Shown: one piece after another, positions 10,174 through 22,734 of the stretch
Layout: every line of letters starts with the position of its first letter
How positions within the stretch are numbered: position 1 is the stretch's first letter
Assembly: GCF_001552255.1 (NCBI RefSeq)
Contig: NZ_BCQV01000001.1
Span: 62,001-126,000, forward strand
Length of the DNA: 64,000 bases
Source: Alicyclobacillus shizuokensis NBRC 103103
GTDB lineage: Bacteria > Bacillota > Bacilli > Alicyclobacillales > Alicyclobacillaceae
Reading direction: 5' to 3'
The notes under the pieces: model-generated
What the model saw: only the letters and a program-made list of their open reading frames with translations
The model's database searches: none
What the model was told of the DNA's origin: nothing
Made by a program: the position numbers and the translations under genes

Positions 10174-11100
10174 TCACACTTCCGGATACAGTCCGAGGTG
10201 GGCCACACGGATGCCCATCTCGGATAACTCAGCCCGCGCTCGGCGCCACTCCGGCGCCGCCTCGGGGTCCCAATCCACATCGACAAAGAAAACGTAGGTA
10301 CCCAACCCTGTGCCGCTGGGCCTGGATTCGATGCGGCTGAGGTTGAATCCCTTGCCGCAAAACACGCGCAGAGTGTCAACTAGTCCTCCGGGCCGATTCG
10401 GCACCCCCTCCAGGACCAGCGACCGCTTGCGCCGGCCGTTGTGCCGGCGCACAGCCCGCGGCGTCAGCATGGGCAGTCCGACCAAGCCAAACCGGGTTTG
10501 ATTCCCCTCGCTCGCGGCCAGGCACGTATAGGAAGCGGCCAAGCCCTGGACAGCCGCCGCCTGGGAGGATCCAATGGCCGCCCATTGACGCCGTCCTGCC
10601 TTGCGCACGTGGCGAGCCGCCTCGGCCGTACTGGCCACCGCCGTCAAGCGGGCCTGGGGCAGATGCTCGGACAGCCACGATTGACACTGGGCCAGCGCCT
10701 CGGCCTTGGAAAAGACCTCTTCGATCTCGTTCAGCTCAACGTCCGCGCTCACGGTCAACAAGAAGTGTTCAATAGCCAAGGTATGGGTGGCGACAATCTG
10801 CAGGTCCGCCCAATGTGAGGAAGCTTGGTCCATGGTCCGAAAAGCGATTTGGCCAAGCAGGTCCCAACTGGTGGTGACACCGCCGTGAATGGTGTTTTCC
10901 AACGGGATGGAGGCAAACGGAGCCTCTCCTTCCCGGCCCGCCTCCACCGCTTCCCGACATTCCTTTTGCGTCTGCTCAATGACAGCCGCAATCGACGGCA
11001 GCGGACAAACCTCAACCCCACGGCCCGGCCACAGCCTGGTGAAGTAGGCGGCGGCCTCCTGGGAAAAGGTTCCCTCCGGTCCTAAGTAATACAGACGCAC
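10174..11100 (-). CDS. pheA: Prephenate dehydratase
   Basis: PheA converts prephenate to phenylpyruvate, the committed step to phenylalanine. The 308-residue protein starts LYYLGPEGTFSQEAA, contains PLENTIHGGV and the catalytic-loop NQTRF motif near residue 200, and ends with an ACT regulatory domain (GGLVDTL...NLSRIESRP), so feedback inhibition by Phe is expected. GTG at 11100 has GGGAGGG upstream. It lies 19 bp after polC; this pairing is not the B. subtilis arrangement. Confidence 0.95.
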   Translation of the reverse strand: MRLYYLGPEGTFSQEAAAYFTRLWPGRGVEVCPLPSIAAVIEQTQKECREAVEAGREGEAPFASIPLENTIHGGVTTSWDLLGQIAFRTMDQASSHWADLQIVATHTLAIEHFLLTVSADVELNEIEEVFSKAEALAQCQSWLSEHLPQARLTAVASTAEAARHVRKAGRRQWAAIGSSQAAAVQGLAASYTCLAASEGNQTRFGLVGLPMLTPRAVRRHNGRRKRSLVLEGVPNRPGGLVDTLRVFCGKGFNLSRIESRPSGTGLGTYVFFVDVDWDPEAAPEWRRARAELSEMGIRVAHLGLYPEV

Positions 11101-11119
11101 GCTATCCCTCCCGCGCGAC

Positions 11120-14100
11120 TCAAAATAAGGACAGTTGATTGGTCTCCGGCAACGACTTCAGGCATCCCAGGGCATCGAGGATATCGATGACCGCACGGGA
11201 GACTTTGCTCCGCGCCTGCAAGTCCTCGACGGACAAGAACGGTCCCTGCTGACAGGCTTCGTAAAGACTGGTGGCGGCGCTCTCCCCGACTCCCGGAATG
11301 GCGGCAAACGGCGGCAGCAAGGCTTTCTCAGACTCCACCACCTGAAACCGGGTGGCATGAGACTGATACAAATCAATCGGCAGGAAGCGGTACCCGCGCG
11401 CCGTCATCTCCAGCGCGACCTCGAGCACTGTCAGCAGGTTCTTTTCCTTTGCCGACGCGGCGTTTCCCTTGGCCTCCAGTTCCTCGATGCGATTGCGGAT
11501 GGCTTCCTTGCCGCGAACCATCAATTCGACGTCGAAGTCGTCCGCCCGCACCGTAAAGTACGTGGCATAAAACGCCAGCGGATGATGCACCTTGAACCAA
11601 GCGATGCGGACGGCCATCAGGACGTAGGCGGCAGCGTGCGCCTTCGGAAACATGTACTTGATCTTGCGCCCAGACTCGATGTACCAGTCCGGGACGCCGT
11701 GTTCACGCATGTACGCGGCGTCTTCTTCCTTGACCCCTTTGCCTTTTCGAATCGACTCCATGATCTTGAACGCCCGCGCCGGTTCCAAGCCCTTGTAGAT
11801 CAGATACACCATGATATCGTCGCGCGCACAGATGACCTCGGACAAGGTCGCGATCCCGTTGCGAATCAGGTCCTGCGCGTTGTTCAGCCACACATCCGTC
11901 CCGTGCGACAGGCCGGAAATTCGCACCAGCTCGGAAAACGTCGTCGGCCTCGTGTCCTCGAGCATCTGCCGGACAAACTTGGTGCCGAATTCGGGAATCG
12001 CAAAGGTGCCCGTGGCGGACCGGATCTCTTCGGGAGTCACGCCGAGGCTTTCAGTCCCGCGGAACAGCTCCAGGACCTTGGGGTCGTCCAATGGTATGGA
12101 CTTTGGGTCCACACCCGTGAGGTCCTGCAGCATGCGGATCACCGTCGGATCGTCGTGTCCGAGAATGTCCAGCTTGAGCAGACACCGCTCGAGCCCGGAA
12201 TGATAGTCGAAGTGAGTGGTCAAGGTGCCGGTCGTCTTGTCGTCAGCCGGGTACTGCACGGGCGTAAAATGATAGATGGTCTCGTGCCGGGGCACCACCA
12301 CCTGTCCACCCGGATGCTGGCCGGTCGTGCGCTTGACACCGGTACATCCCTCTACCAACCGGTCCATTTCCGCGCTGCGCAGGTTCAACCCCCTTTCCTC
12401 GGCGAACTTGCGAACATACCCGTAGGCGGTTTTCTCCGCCACCGCGGAGATGGTTCCGGCCCGGAACACGTGGTCCTTGCCGAACAGTTCCTCCGTGTAC
12501 CGGTGCGCCCGGGGCTGGTACTCCCCGGAGAAGTTGAGGTCGATATCCGGGACCTTGTCGCCGTTGAAGCCCATGAACGTCTCAAACGGAATGTCCTGAC
12601 CATCCTTCAGCATCGACGCGCCGCAGCGAGGGCAATCCTTGGCCGGCAGGTCGAAGCCAGAGCCGACGCTGCCGTCCGTGATGAACTCGCTGTGCCGGCA
12701 GGACGGACAGCGGTAATGGGGCGGCAGTGGATTGACTTCCGTAATGTCGGTCATCGTGGCCACCAAGGAGCTCCCGACAGAACCACGACTGCCGACCAGG
12801 TACCCGTCCTCCAACGACTTGGTGACCAGCTTGTGAGCAATCAAGTAGATCACGGCGAAGCCGTTGTTGATGATAGAGTTCAGCTCTTTTTGCAGCCGTT
12901 GCTCGACCAGATCCGGCAGCGGATCGCCGTACCAGCTTTTGGCTTTGTCATAGGCCAGCTGGCGAATTTCGTCTTCCGCGCCGTCGATGACCGGCGTGTA
13001 CAGATCATCGGGTATCGGCTTGACCACCTCGCAGGCGTCGGCGATGGCGCGCGGGTTGTCGATGACCACCGCCCTGCGGTCCTGCTCCTCCAGGTGCTCA
13101 AAGTCGGCCAGCATCTCGTCGGTGGTGCGGAAAAACAGCGACGCGGAGCGTGCGTCCTGAGTACCCGGCTGAGCCTGCAGGAACACCTCGCGAAAGACCC
13201 CGTCCTTGGGATTGAGGAAGTGCACGTCCCCAGTCGCCACCACCGGCTTGTTCAGCCGCTTGCCCAGTTCGACAATCTGTTTGTGCATGTCGCAGATGCT
13301 CTGCAGGCTTTGCACGGTTTCGTCGCGGACCAAGTTTTCATAGTGGCTGGGCGGCTGAATCTCCAGGAAATCGTAGAATTCGCAGATCTCCTCGATCTCC
13401 TCCAGGGACTTGCCGCGCAGAAAGGCTTCCACCAATTCGCCGCGCTGACAGGCGGACCCAATCAACAAGCCCTCCCGCAGACGCACCAGCTCGCTGCGCG
13501 GCAATCTCGGCACACGGTGCAAATAGCGAGTATGGCCGAGCGATACCAGTTCGTAGAGATTGCGAAGTCCCGTCTGATTGGTGACCAATATGGTGGCGTG
13601 AAACGGCCGCACGCGCGACATATCGATGTCACCGGACAGTTGATTCAGCGCCTGGAGATCACGTATCCCGCGTTCGCCTAAATCCCTGAGCATGCGCAAA
13701 AACAGTTTGGCGGTGGCCTCGGAGTCGGCCAGGGCCCGGTGATGGTTGACCAGTTCGATGTGGAACTTGTTGGTCAACGTCTTCAGCCGGTAATTTTTCT
13801 CGCCAGGATACAACAGGCGAGCCAGGGCCAGGGTATCAATGACCGGCTGCGTCCAGTCCTCCATACCAATCCGTTTGGCACACTGATGGAGAAATCCTAC
13901 GTCAAACTCCGCATTGTGCGCAACCAGCACAGCATCGCCCACAAACTCGCGAAAGCGCGCCATGGCTTCGGGCAGCTTGGGCTGACCCGCCAACATATCC
14001 GGCGAAATGCCGGTCAGCTCGGTGATTTTCGCAGACAGCCGGCGTTCGGGATCCACCAATGTGGTGAAGCTATCCACCAACTCGCCATTTTTCACCTTGA

Positions 14101-15559
14101 CGCCCGAGATCTCAATCAACGTGTCTTCGCGCGCATTCAGTCCCGTCGTCTCCGTGTCGAAGACCACGTACTCCAGCGTAGGATCGAGCGCAATCGGCGC
14201 CGGACGGTAGACGATAGGGGTGCCGTCGTCGACCACGTACGCTTCCACTCCCAGGAGCACCTTGATGCCGTACTTCTGACCAAGTTCGTAGGCCTCGGGA
14301 AACGCCTGCACCCCACCGTGGTCGGTGACCGCAATGGCGGGATGTCCCCACTCGGCCGCCTGCGCCATCAAGCGCTGCAGAGGGGTTACCGCGTCCAGCG
14401 CCGACATCGGGGTGTGCAGGTGCAGTTCCACGCGCTTATCTACCGCGGTATCGGTCCGCCGCGGCGGCTCGGCCGGGCGCATGGCGTGAATCATGAGCAC
14501 CAGCTCTTTTTGATAGGGATCAAATTGAACCGCGCCCATGACGCGCACGTAAGAGCCAGACTGGAGAGGATCCAGCGCCTCCATTTGCCGGGGCGAATTG
14601 GTAAAGTATTTTGCGGTGATGGAATCCTCTTCGTCGGTCAGATTGAATTGATAGAGTTTGCGCCCACTGGGCAGCACCCGGGTCTCCAACTTGAAGACAC
14701 GCCCTTCCACGACCACGCTCCGCATCTCGTCCGCGATGTCTTTCATCGGGGTCACGGGACCATGGATTTCACCCTTCCCAATCGTCAACTCGGGAATCGG
14801 CTCGTCGTCGCGCTCACGCCGCCCGCGCCAGGAAGAGGAGGCGTCCGGACGGGCAGTGTCGGCAGCAGGCGGCTTGGCCTCCGCCGCCTGCCGTTCTCGC
14901 CGGGCAATCTCGACTACCTCCTGCCGCTGTTGGGCCAGCAGTTCCTGGCGAAGCTGCTCCGCACGCTCTTGCGCGTCCGCATCCACATCCAACTGGACGA
15001 TCAGATGCAGGCCCAACGCCTGTTTCGCCAGACGGGCCAACCATTCACCCGCCCGCTTGCGTTGCACCTGTTCGTGCACGGATGGGCTCTCCAACCAAAA
15101 CCGGGCGTTCACCGTTACATCGGATGAGACGGATGAATCCTCGACCACCACTTCGCGTCGAGCCCGGCGAAACCAATTGCCGACCATCGGTTCCACGCCC
15201 GCATACGCGTCCAGGAGTGCCTGCACCATGGCCGAAACCTCCGCCGGCGTGGGCCGCCGCTCCCAGACGGGCGACAACAGTTGCAACTCCACGCTGGGCG
15301 GAAAAACCTGTTGGCACACTCGGCCCACCAGGCGATGATTTTGCAGGGCTTCCCACGCCTGCCGGTACAACTCCTCCGCCACTTCGGCAGGATTAGCCGT
15401 TTCCGATGGCTCCTGTTGGGGGAACGGCGGCAAGGGTCGAACGACTAGACGCTTGGCCTGAAGGTGCAGCTGCACCTGTTCAATCCCACACAGGGGAAGC
15501 TGGAAACTGTCGCTCGGTTCGACCGCATCCACTGCCAGCGCATGCTGCATCTCGCTCAT
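11120..15559 (-). CDS. polC: DNA polymerase III alpha subunit, PolC type
   Basis: PolC is the replicative polymerase of low-GC Gram-positives, with built-in 3'-5' proofreading. The 1479-residue protein is close to the usual 1430-1450. Order: an N-terminal tau-interacting region, an OB fold (about 270-380), a PHP domain beginning ELHLHTPMSALDA, the inserted exonuclease with VVFDTETTGL, the rest of PHP, and the polymerase core with GSRGSVGSSLVA and DIDLNFSGEYQ. A zinc-binding CPSC...CPRC pair lies in the palm. ATG at 15559 has TTGGAGG upstream. In B. subtilis proS separates it from rseP; here only 26 bp intervene. Confidence 0.97.
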   Translation of the reverse strand: MSEMQHALAVDAVEPSDSFQLPLCGIEQVQLHLQAKRLVVRPLPPFPQQEPSETANPAEVAEELYRQAWEALQNHRLVGRVCQQVFPPSVELQLLSPVWERRPTPAEVSAMVQALLDAYAGVEPMVGNWFRRARREVVVEDSSVSSDVTVNARFWLESPSVHEQVQRKRAGEWLARLAKQALGLHLIVQLDVDADAQERAEQLRQELLAQQRQEVVEIARRERQAAEAKPPAADTARPDASSSWRGRRERDDEPIPELTIGKGEIHGPVTPMKDIADEMRSVVVEGRVFKLETRVLPSGRKLYQFNLTDEEDSITAKYFTNSPRQMEALDPLQSGSYVRVMGAVQFDPYQKELVLMIHAMRPAEPPRRTDTAVDKRVELHLHTPMSALDAVTPLQRLMAQAAEWGHPAIAVTDHGGVQAFPEAYELGQKYGIKVLLGVEAYVVDDGTPIVYRPAPIALDPTLEYVVFDTETTGLNAREDTLIEISGVKVKNGELVDSFTTLVDPERRLSAKITELTGISPDMLAGQPKLPEAMARFREFVGDAVLVAHNAEFDVGFLHQCAKRIGMEDWTQPVIDTLALARLLYPGEKNYRLKTLTNKFHIELVNHHRALADSEATAKLFLRMLRDLGERGIRDLQALNQLSGDIDMSRVRPFHATILVTNQTGLRNLYELVSLGHTRYLHRVPRLPRSELVRLREGLLIGSACQRGELVEAFLRGKSLEEIEEICEFYDFLEIQPPSHYENLVRDETVQSLQSICDMHKQIVELGKRLNKPVVATGDVHFLNPKDGVFREVFLQAQPGTQDARSASLFFRTTDEMLADFEHLEEQDRRAVVIDNPRAIADACEVVKPIPDDLYTPVIDGAEDEIRQLAYDKAKSWYGDPLPDLVEQRLQKELNSIINNGFAVIYLIAHKLVTKSLEDGYLVGSRGSVGSSLVATMTDITEVNPLPPHYRCPSCRHSEFITDGSVGSGFDLPAKDCPRCGASMLKDGQDIPFETFMGFNGDKVPDIDLNFSGEYQPRAHRYTEELFGKDHVFRAGTISAVAEKTAYGYVRKFAEERGLNLRSAEMDRLVEGCTGVKRTTGQHPGGQVVVPRHETIYHFTPVQYPADDKTTGTLTTHFDYHSGLERCLLKLDILGHDDPTVIRMLQDLTGVDPKSIPLDDPKVLELFRGTESLGVTPEEIRSATGTFAIPEFGTKFVRQMLEDTRPTTFSELVRISGLSHGTDVWLNNAQDLIRNGIATLSEVICARDDIMVYLIYKGLEPARAFKIMESIRKGKGVKEEDAAYMREHGVPDWYIESGRKIKYMFPKAHAAAYVLMAVRIAWFKVHHPLAFYATYFTVRADDFDVELMVRGKEAIRNRIEELEAKGNAASAKEKNLLTVLEVALEMTARGYRFLPIDLYQSHATRFQVVESEKALLPPFAAIPGVGESAATSLYEACQQGPFLSVEDLQARSKVSRAVIDILDALGCLKSLPETNQLSLF

Positions 15560-15585
15560 TCGTCTGCCTCCAACTATTCATCCCT

Positions 15586-16863
15586 TTAGAACAGCCTCGT
15601 GACATCTCGGTAGGTGATGACCACCGCGAACAACATCAGCAGTGCAAACCCAACCAAATGCACGAGCCCCTCTTTATTGGGGTCGATGGCACGCCCGCGC
15701 ACCGCTTCCACCAGCATGAACAACAGTCGGCCGCCATCCAGTGCCGGAATCGGCAGCAAGTTGAACAGGCCCAGGTTCAAGCTGAGCAGACCCGCTATCA
15801 TGACCACCTGCCAGAAGCCGGTTTGCGCCTGCTGGCTGATGACGTCCGCTATTCCCACAGGTCCCGCCAGGTCTTGAAACTGGTGGTGGACGAACACGTC
15901 GCCCAGAGCCGCCAGCATGTTCACGGAACCGAAATAGACAGCGGAGAAGCCGCTCGCCACCGTTTGCACAGGGTTATGGGTGACTGGGTTATTCACGCCA
16001 ATCTGAGGAATCCCCGCGCTGGACAGCCGCGGGTGGACCACCACGGTATACTCCGCCCCTTTGCGCTCAATGTCCATGCGAATGGGTTGCGGAGGGTTCC
16101 CCTTGTCGGATCGGATCTCTTCGACCATATCCACCCAGGTGTTCACTCTTTTGCCGTCGATGGATATGACCGTGTCCCCTTCGCGAAGGCCCGCACTCCA
16201 AGCCGGCGATCCGGCGACCACGGCGCCCAAGGTCGGTTGATTCACCGGAAGCCCGGTGTGCGTGTAATACGCTGCGAACAGAACACCCGCCAACACAAAG
16301 TTCATCACCGGTCCCGCCAAGATGATGGCGGCTCGTTGCCACAAGGGTTTGCCAAGGACCTGCTCGTGTTTCTCCACCAACGGGATGGCGTTGCGAGGGC
16401 TCGTCTGAAGTTGCGCATAGGGACGCACCTGGTAGGTACGCACCGCCCCGTCTGCCTCAATCGTCATCTGCAGCCGATCGACAAGGTCGAGCGCCCGCAG
16501 CACCCCGACTTGGCCGCCGCGCATGTCGCGCGGACTACCCAGCTGCGCAATCCGTCCTTTCTCATCTAGGCGAAAGGCAATCTCTTCTCCCTTCCGAAAG
16601 AGAGCATCCTGCGGCACCTCACCCGCCAGCTGCACCAGGCCTCCAAGCGGCCACAGACGAATCGAGAACTCCGTGTCGCCCCAATTCCACTTGAACAGCT
16701 TCGTGCCAAACCCCACAGCGAATTGGGGTACCGCCACCCCGCACCGCTTCGCGACGATGAAATGGCCAAATTCATGCAGCACGATGCACACCAGGAATAC
16801 AACCACAATCGCGATGGCCGACTTGAGAACCGTCATCAGCATCGCAGCGCTCAACAGGGTCAC
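15586..16863 (-). CDS. rseP: Site-2 intramembrane metalloprotease RseP/RasP
   Basis: This S2P zinc protease cleaves membrane-embedded anti-sigma factors and other small membrane proteins. It has 425 residues. The first transmembrane segment carries the zinc motif HEFGH (30-34). A PDZ domain occupies roughly 170-270 (AGLREGDTVISIDGKRV). The third zinc ligand region is NLLPIPALDGG near residue 365, followed by the last membrane segment. The GTG start overlaps the dxr stop in a GTGA. The dxr-rseP order is standard for Bacilli. Confidence 0.95.
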   Translation of the reverse strand: MTLLSAAMLMTVLKSAIAIVVVFLVCIVLHEFGHFIVAKRCGVAVPQFAVGFGTKLFKWNWGDTEFSIRLWPLGGLVQLAGEVPQDALFRKGEEIAFRLDEKGRIAQLGSPRDMRGGQVGVLRALDLVDRLQMTIEADGAVRTYQVRPYAQLQTSPRNAIPLVEKHEQVLGKPLWQRAAIILAGPVMNFVLAGVLFAAYYTHTGLPVNQPTLGAVVAGSPAWSAGLREGDTVISIDGKRVNTWVDMVEEIRSDKGNPPQPIRMDIERKGAEYTVVVHPRLSSAGIPQIGVNNPVTHNPVQTVASGFSAVYFGSVNMLAALGDVFVHHQFQDLAGPVGIADVISQQAQTGFWQVVMIAGLLSLNLGLFNLLPIPALDGGRLLFMLVEAVRGRAIDPNKEGLVHLVGFALLMLFAVVITYRDVTRLF

Positions 16864-18023
16864 CCACTCCTCTCGACCAGCGCGCTCGCCTTGGCCCGCG
16901 CACGGGCATCCGCCTCCAACACCTCCTCGAGACAGGATGCCGCACCTGGCTGCTCGCTTTCCAACACCCGCTCCACCAACTCCGGGATCGCCACAAACGG
17001 GATGCGCCCGGACAGGAAAGCGGCCACCGCAATCTCATTCGCTGCGTTCAGGATACACGGGGCCAAACCACCCGCGCGACCGGCCTGGTAGGCCAAACGC
17101 AGACTCGGGAACCGATGCCAATCCGGCTCTTCAAACGATAACGGCCCGCACCCGGCCAGGTTCAACCGCGGCCATGCAGACGGGATTCGCTGCGGGTAGG
17201 TCACCGCATATTGAATGGGCATGCGCATGTCCGGCGGGCCCATCTGGGCCACGATGGAGCCGTCACGAAATTCAACCAGGGAATGCACGATGCTTTGAGG
17301 GTGTACAACCACCTTAATCTTATCATACGACACCGCGAATAAATGATGCGCCTCAATCACTTCGAGCCCCTTGTTCATCAGTGTCGCGGAGTCAATCGTA
17401 ATTTTCTGCCCCATCGACCAATTGGGGTGGGCCAGAGCCTGCTCCACCCGCACTGTCTGGAGCTGCTCCACGGTCCAGGTTCGGAAGGGTCCACCAGAAG
17501 CTGTCAGCCAAATGGCGCTCAATTCGGCTCCTCGCCCGGCGCGCAGGCATTGATGAACTGCCGCGTGCTCGCTGTCCACCGGCACCACAACAGCTCCGTT
17601 TGCGGCCGCGTACGGCATGACCAAATCGCCCGCAGCGACCAGGGTCTCCTTATTGGCCAACGCCACGCGAGCCCCACGTCCCAGTGCACTCCACGTGGGC
17701 ACAAGCCCCTTGGCGCCCACGATGGCCGACACGGCGATGTCAGTCTCCACCTCGGCCGCTTCACGGAGTCCTGCATCCCCCACCACCACACTCGGTTGCG
17801 GCGCCCACCCCGCCAGCCGGCCGAGCAGTTCCCGACCGACGTCATCGTCGGCCACAGCCACCACTTCAGGCCGCCATTGGCGCACCTGCTCAGCCAACAA
17901 TTCCGCGTTGCGCCCGGCCGCGAGGGCTCGCACCTGATACTCTTCGCCGAGAGCAGCCAGGACCTCCAACGTCAAGCGGCCAATAACCCCGGTAGATCCC
18001 AAGACGGTTACCGTCGTGCCCAC
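16860..18023 (-). CDS. dxr: 1-deoxy-D-xylulose-5-phosphate reductoisomerase
   Basis: Dxr makes 2-C-methyl-erythritol-4-phosphate, the first committed step of the non-mevalonate isoprenoid pathway. The 387 residues show the NADPH motif GSTGVIG (usually GSTGSIG), ANKETLVAAG, VDSEHAAVHQCL, LTASGGPF and the substrate motif NWSMGQKITIDSATLMNKG. GTG at 18023 has GAGGGGG upstream. It is followed without a gap by rseP and precedes the pathway's later users (uppS is in the same cluster). Confidence 0.96.
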   Translation of the reverse strand: MGTTVTVLGSTGVIGRLTLEVLAALGEEYQVRALAAGRNAELLAEQVRQWRPEVVAVADDDVGRELLGRLAGWAPQPSVVVGDAGLREAAEVETDIAVSAIVGAKGLVPTWSALGRGARVALANKETLVAAGDLVMPYAAANGAVVVPVDSEHAAVHQCLRAGRGAELSAIWLTASGGPFRTWTVEQLQTVRVEQALAHPNWSMGQKITIDSATLMNKGLEVIEAHHLFAVSYDKIKVVVHPQSIVHSLVEFRDGSIVAQMGPPDMRMPIQYAVTYPQRIPSAWPRLNLAGCGPLSFEEPDWHRFPSLRLAYQAGRAGGLAPCILNAANEIAVAAFLSGRIPFVAIPELVERVLESEQPGAASCLEEVLEADARARAKASALVERSG

Positions 18024-18097
18024 TGGGCAAGCCCCCTCTCGTGTTCACCGTCCGTTTCGTAGCCAGAGTGGGTTCCGCGGACGGATCCCCTGTCCAA

Positions 18098-18886
18098 TCA
18101 GTGAAACCAATGCGGCAGCCGGGAGACCAACAGCAGTGCAAACGGAGCCGCGAAGATCAGGCTGTCCACCCTGTCCAACAGCCCACCGTGCCCAGGCAGC
18201 AGCCGTCCCGAGTCCTTGACACCAGCCGTCCGCTTGTACGCGGACTCGATGAGATCCCCTAATTGGCCGGCGACAGAGATCGCCGCGCCCAAGATAACAT
18301 ACGCCCACATATGCTGAGTCGGATGTACCAGCCAAGCAAAGACGAGGACACCGACGATAGCCCCTATCACGCCTGCGACGGCGCCGCTCACCGTTTTGGC
18401 CGGACTGATGGCAGGCCACAACTTGGGGCCGCCTACGCGCCGGCCAATCACGTAGGCACAAGTATCTGTCATCCAAATTCCAATCAACAACAGCCAGAGC
18501 CATAACCACCCATCCGCCAAACCACGAAGGGCCGCCAGACTCTGGCCACCGTAACCTATGTACAGGGCGCCGACCCACGAACTGGCCGCCTGGGCAAGCG
18601 TGACTCGATTGCGCGTCAGGACCGGCAACAGCAGGGTGACGGCCACCATGATTTGCAGCACCCACAGCGTGTGCCAACCGGACCACCATTCAATCAGGCT
18701 GACCACCGCGTAGTTGAAAACAGCCAGCGGACGGTACCAGCGCTCCCCCAGCATCATGGTAAACTCTGCCGCGCAGAGCAGTGTAGCCAGCCAGACCGTG
18801 ACCCGCCAAGGTATGTATCCCCAGGCGATAAGCGCGATCACGATGATGATTCCGACCGCTGCCGTCACGACCCGTTGCTTCAACAT
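18098..18886 (-). CDS. cdsA: Phosphatidate cytidylyltransferase
   Basis: CdsA forms CDP-diacylglycerol from phosphatidate and CTP for phospholipid synthesis. The 262-residue polytopic membrane protein has a hydrophobic N-terminus (TAAVGIIIVIALIAWGYIP). It ends with the CDS signature SAYKRTAGVKDSGRLLPGHGGLLDRVDS, in which the catalytic Lys and Asp residues are present. ATG at 18886 is 8 bp after the uppS stop with AGGTG upstream. The uppS-cdsA-dxr order is conserved. Confidence 0.95.
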   Translation of the reverse strand: MLKQRVVTAAVGIIIVIALIAWGYIPWRVTVWLATLLCAAEFTMMLGERWYRPLAVFNYAVVSLIEWWSGWHTLWVLQIMVAVTLLLPVLTRNRVTLAQAASSWVGALYIGYGGQSLAALRGLADGWLWLWLLLIGIWMTDTCAYVIGRRVGGPKLWPAISPAKTVSGAVAGVIGAIVGVLVFAWLVHPTQHMWAYVILGAAISVAGQLGDLIESAYKRTAGVKDSGRLLPGHGGLLDRVDSLIFAAPFALLLVSRLPHWFH

Positions 18887-18894
18887 TTGGTCAC

Positions 18895-19677
<783 letters not shown>

Positions 19678-19713
19678 CATCCTCCAGCCGTTCTCCCGAG
19701 TACCTGCCAAGCC

Positions 19714-21736
<2,023 letters not shown>

Positions 21737-21796
21737 GACAGCCCCTCCTTGACTTCTCATGCGAACATACCACTGGGCGAAAAGGGTTGACACACC

Positions 21797-21833
21797 GATG
21801 GGGTGACGAGGCAGAAGCTCCCGTCACCCCATC
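21797..21833 (-). terminator. Intergenic hairpin between rpsB and tsf
   Basis: GATGGGGTGACG (21797-21808) and CGTCACCCCATC (21822-21833) form a perfect 12-bp stem with a 13-nt loop. On the minus strand it lies after rpsB and before tsf and is followed by a poor U-tract. Partial termination or mRNA processing that makes rpsB more abundant than tsf is likely. Confidence 0.55.
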
Positions 21834-21857
21834 GCCTCCAAATCCTGTCGTTTATGA

Positions 21858-22571
21858 TTAAGCAGTCGTGATTTCTTCCTCTTCGGGCTCCTGGGGCGCC
21901 CCCTCTAACACAGCGTCCGCCATCTTCGAAGTCAACAGGCGAACCGCCCGGATGGCATCGTCGTTGCCCGGAATCACATAGTCAATCTCATCCGGGTCGC
22001 AATTGGTATCCACGATGGCCACAATCGGAATCCCGAGCTTACGACCTTCCGACACCGCGATGCGCTCCTTGCGCGGGTCAATCACGAACATGGCCGCCGG
22101 GAGCTCCGTCATCCCCTTGATGCCGCCCAGAAACTTCTCCAATCGCTCCTGCTCCTTGCGCAGCAGGATGACTTCCTTTTTCGGCAGAAGTTCGAAAGTC
22201 CCCTCCGCCTCCATCCGTTCAATCTCCAAGAGGCGCGCAATCCGCTTCTGAATCGTCTTGAAATTGGTCAGCGTACCCCCCAGCCACCGGTGGTTAACGT
22301 AATACATCCCGCAGCGCTCCGCCTCTTCGCGAACCGCCTCTTGGGCCTGTTTCTTGGTCCCCACAAACAAGATCTTGTGGCCCTGCGCCGAGAGATCGCG
22401 CACGAAGTGGTACGCTTCCTCCACCTTACGAACCGTCTTCTGCAGGTCGATGATGTAAATCCCATTGCGTTCGGTGAAGATGTATTTCGCCATTTTCGGG
22501 TTCCACCGACGCGTCTGGTGACCGAAGTGGACACCAGCCTCCAGCAGCTGCTTCATCGAAATGATAGCCAC
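21858..22571 (-). CDS. rpsB: 30S ribosomal protein S2
   Basis: S2 is a primary component of the small subunit. The 237-residue protein shows [47 protein letters not shown] and [12 protein letters not shown], all standard, with an acidic C-terminal tail (EPEEEEI). GTG at 22571 is 10 bp after GGAGG; an in-frame TTG nine bases upstream is too close to that SD. It has its own promoter overlapping the end of the fla/che operon. Confidence 0.97.
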   Translation of the reverse strand: MAIISMKQLLEAGVHFGHQTRRWNPKMAKYIFTERNGIYIIDLQKTVRKVEEAYHFVRDLSAQGHKILFVGTKKQAQEAVREEAERCGMYYVNHRWLGGTLTNFKTIQKRIARLLEIERMEAEGTFELLPKKEVILLRKEQERLEKFLGGIKGMTELPAAMFVIDPRKERIAVSEGRKLGIPIVAIVDTNCDPDEIDYVIPGNDDAIRAVRLLTSKMADAVLEGAPQEPEEEEITTA

Positions 22572-22704
22572 GCTCGACAAACCTCCTATTTGGTTGATCC
22601 TCCGTCCGCTTCCACCCCAGAACCAACCGCAATTTGCGCGGCACCGGCTCTAGGTCCACAGACGTGTGTACTCCACCCGCAGGCGGGCCGTCACACTGTA
22701 CAGG

Positions 22705-22734
22705 AATATATCACAAATTCCCGTCCGCTGGCAA
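22705..22734 (-). promoter_or_regulatory. Sigma-A-type promoter of rpsB-tsf
   Basis: TTGCCA (22729-22734) and TATATT (22705-22710) are 18 bp apart on the minus strand, with the -35 inside the 3' end of the swrB-like gene. The resulting leader of about 125 nt contains a short CCCGC/GCGGG stem near 22675-22690. Confidence 0.65.

Noticed and set aside
11135-13681. 848-codon open frame on the plus strand opposite polC
   Set aside because: It is a shadow of polC codon usage: high GC removes stops in the antisense frame. The product is His/Arg/Gln/Val-rich with no recognisable motif, and polC is unambiguous.
18045-18689. 214-codon alternative frame within cdsA on the same strand
   Set aside because: Overlaps the well-conserved cdsA reading frame and has no similarity or SD.
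22572-22704. Ribosomal-protein leader motif ahead of rpsB
   Set aside because: The leader has only one short stem and I could not match it to a known r-protein leader family.
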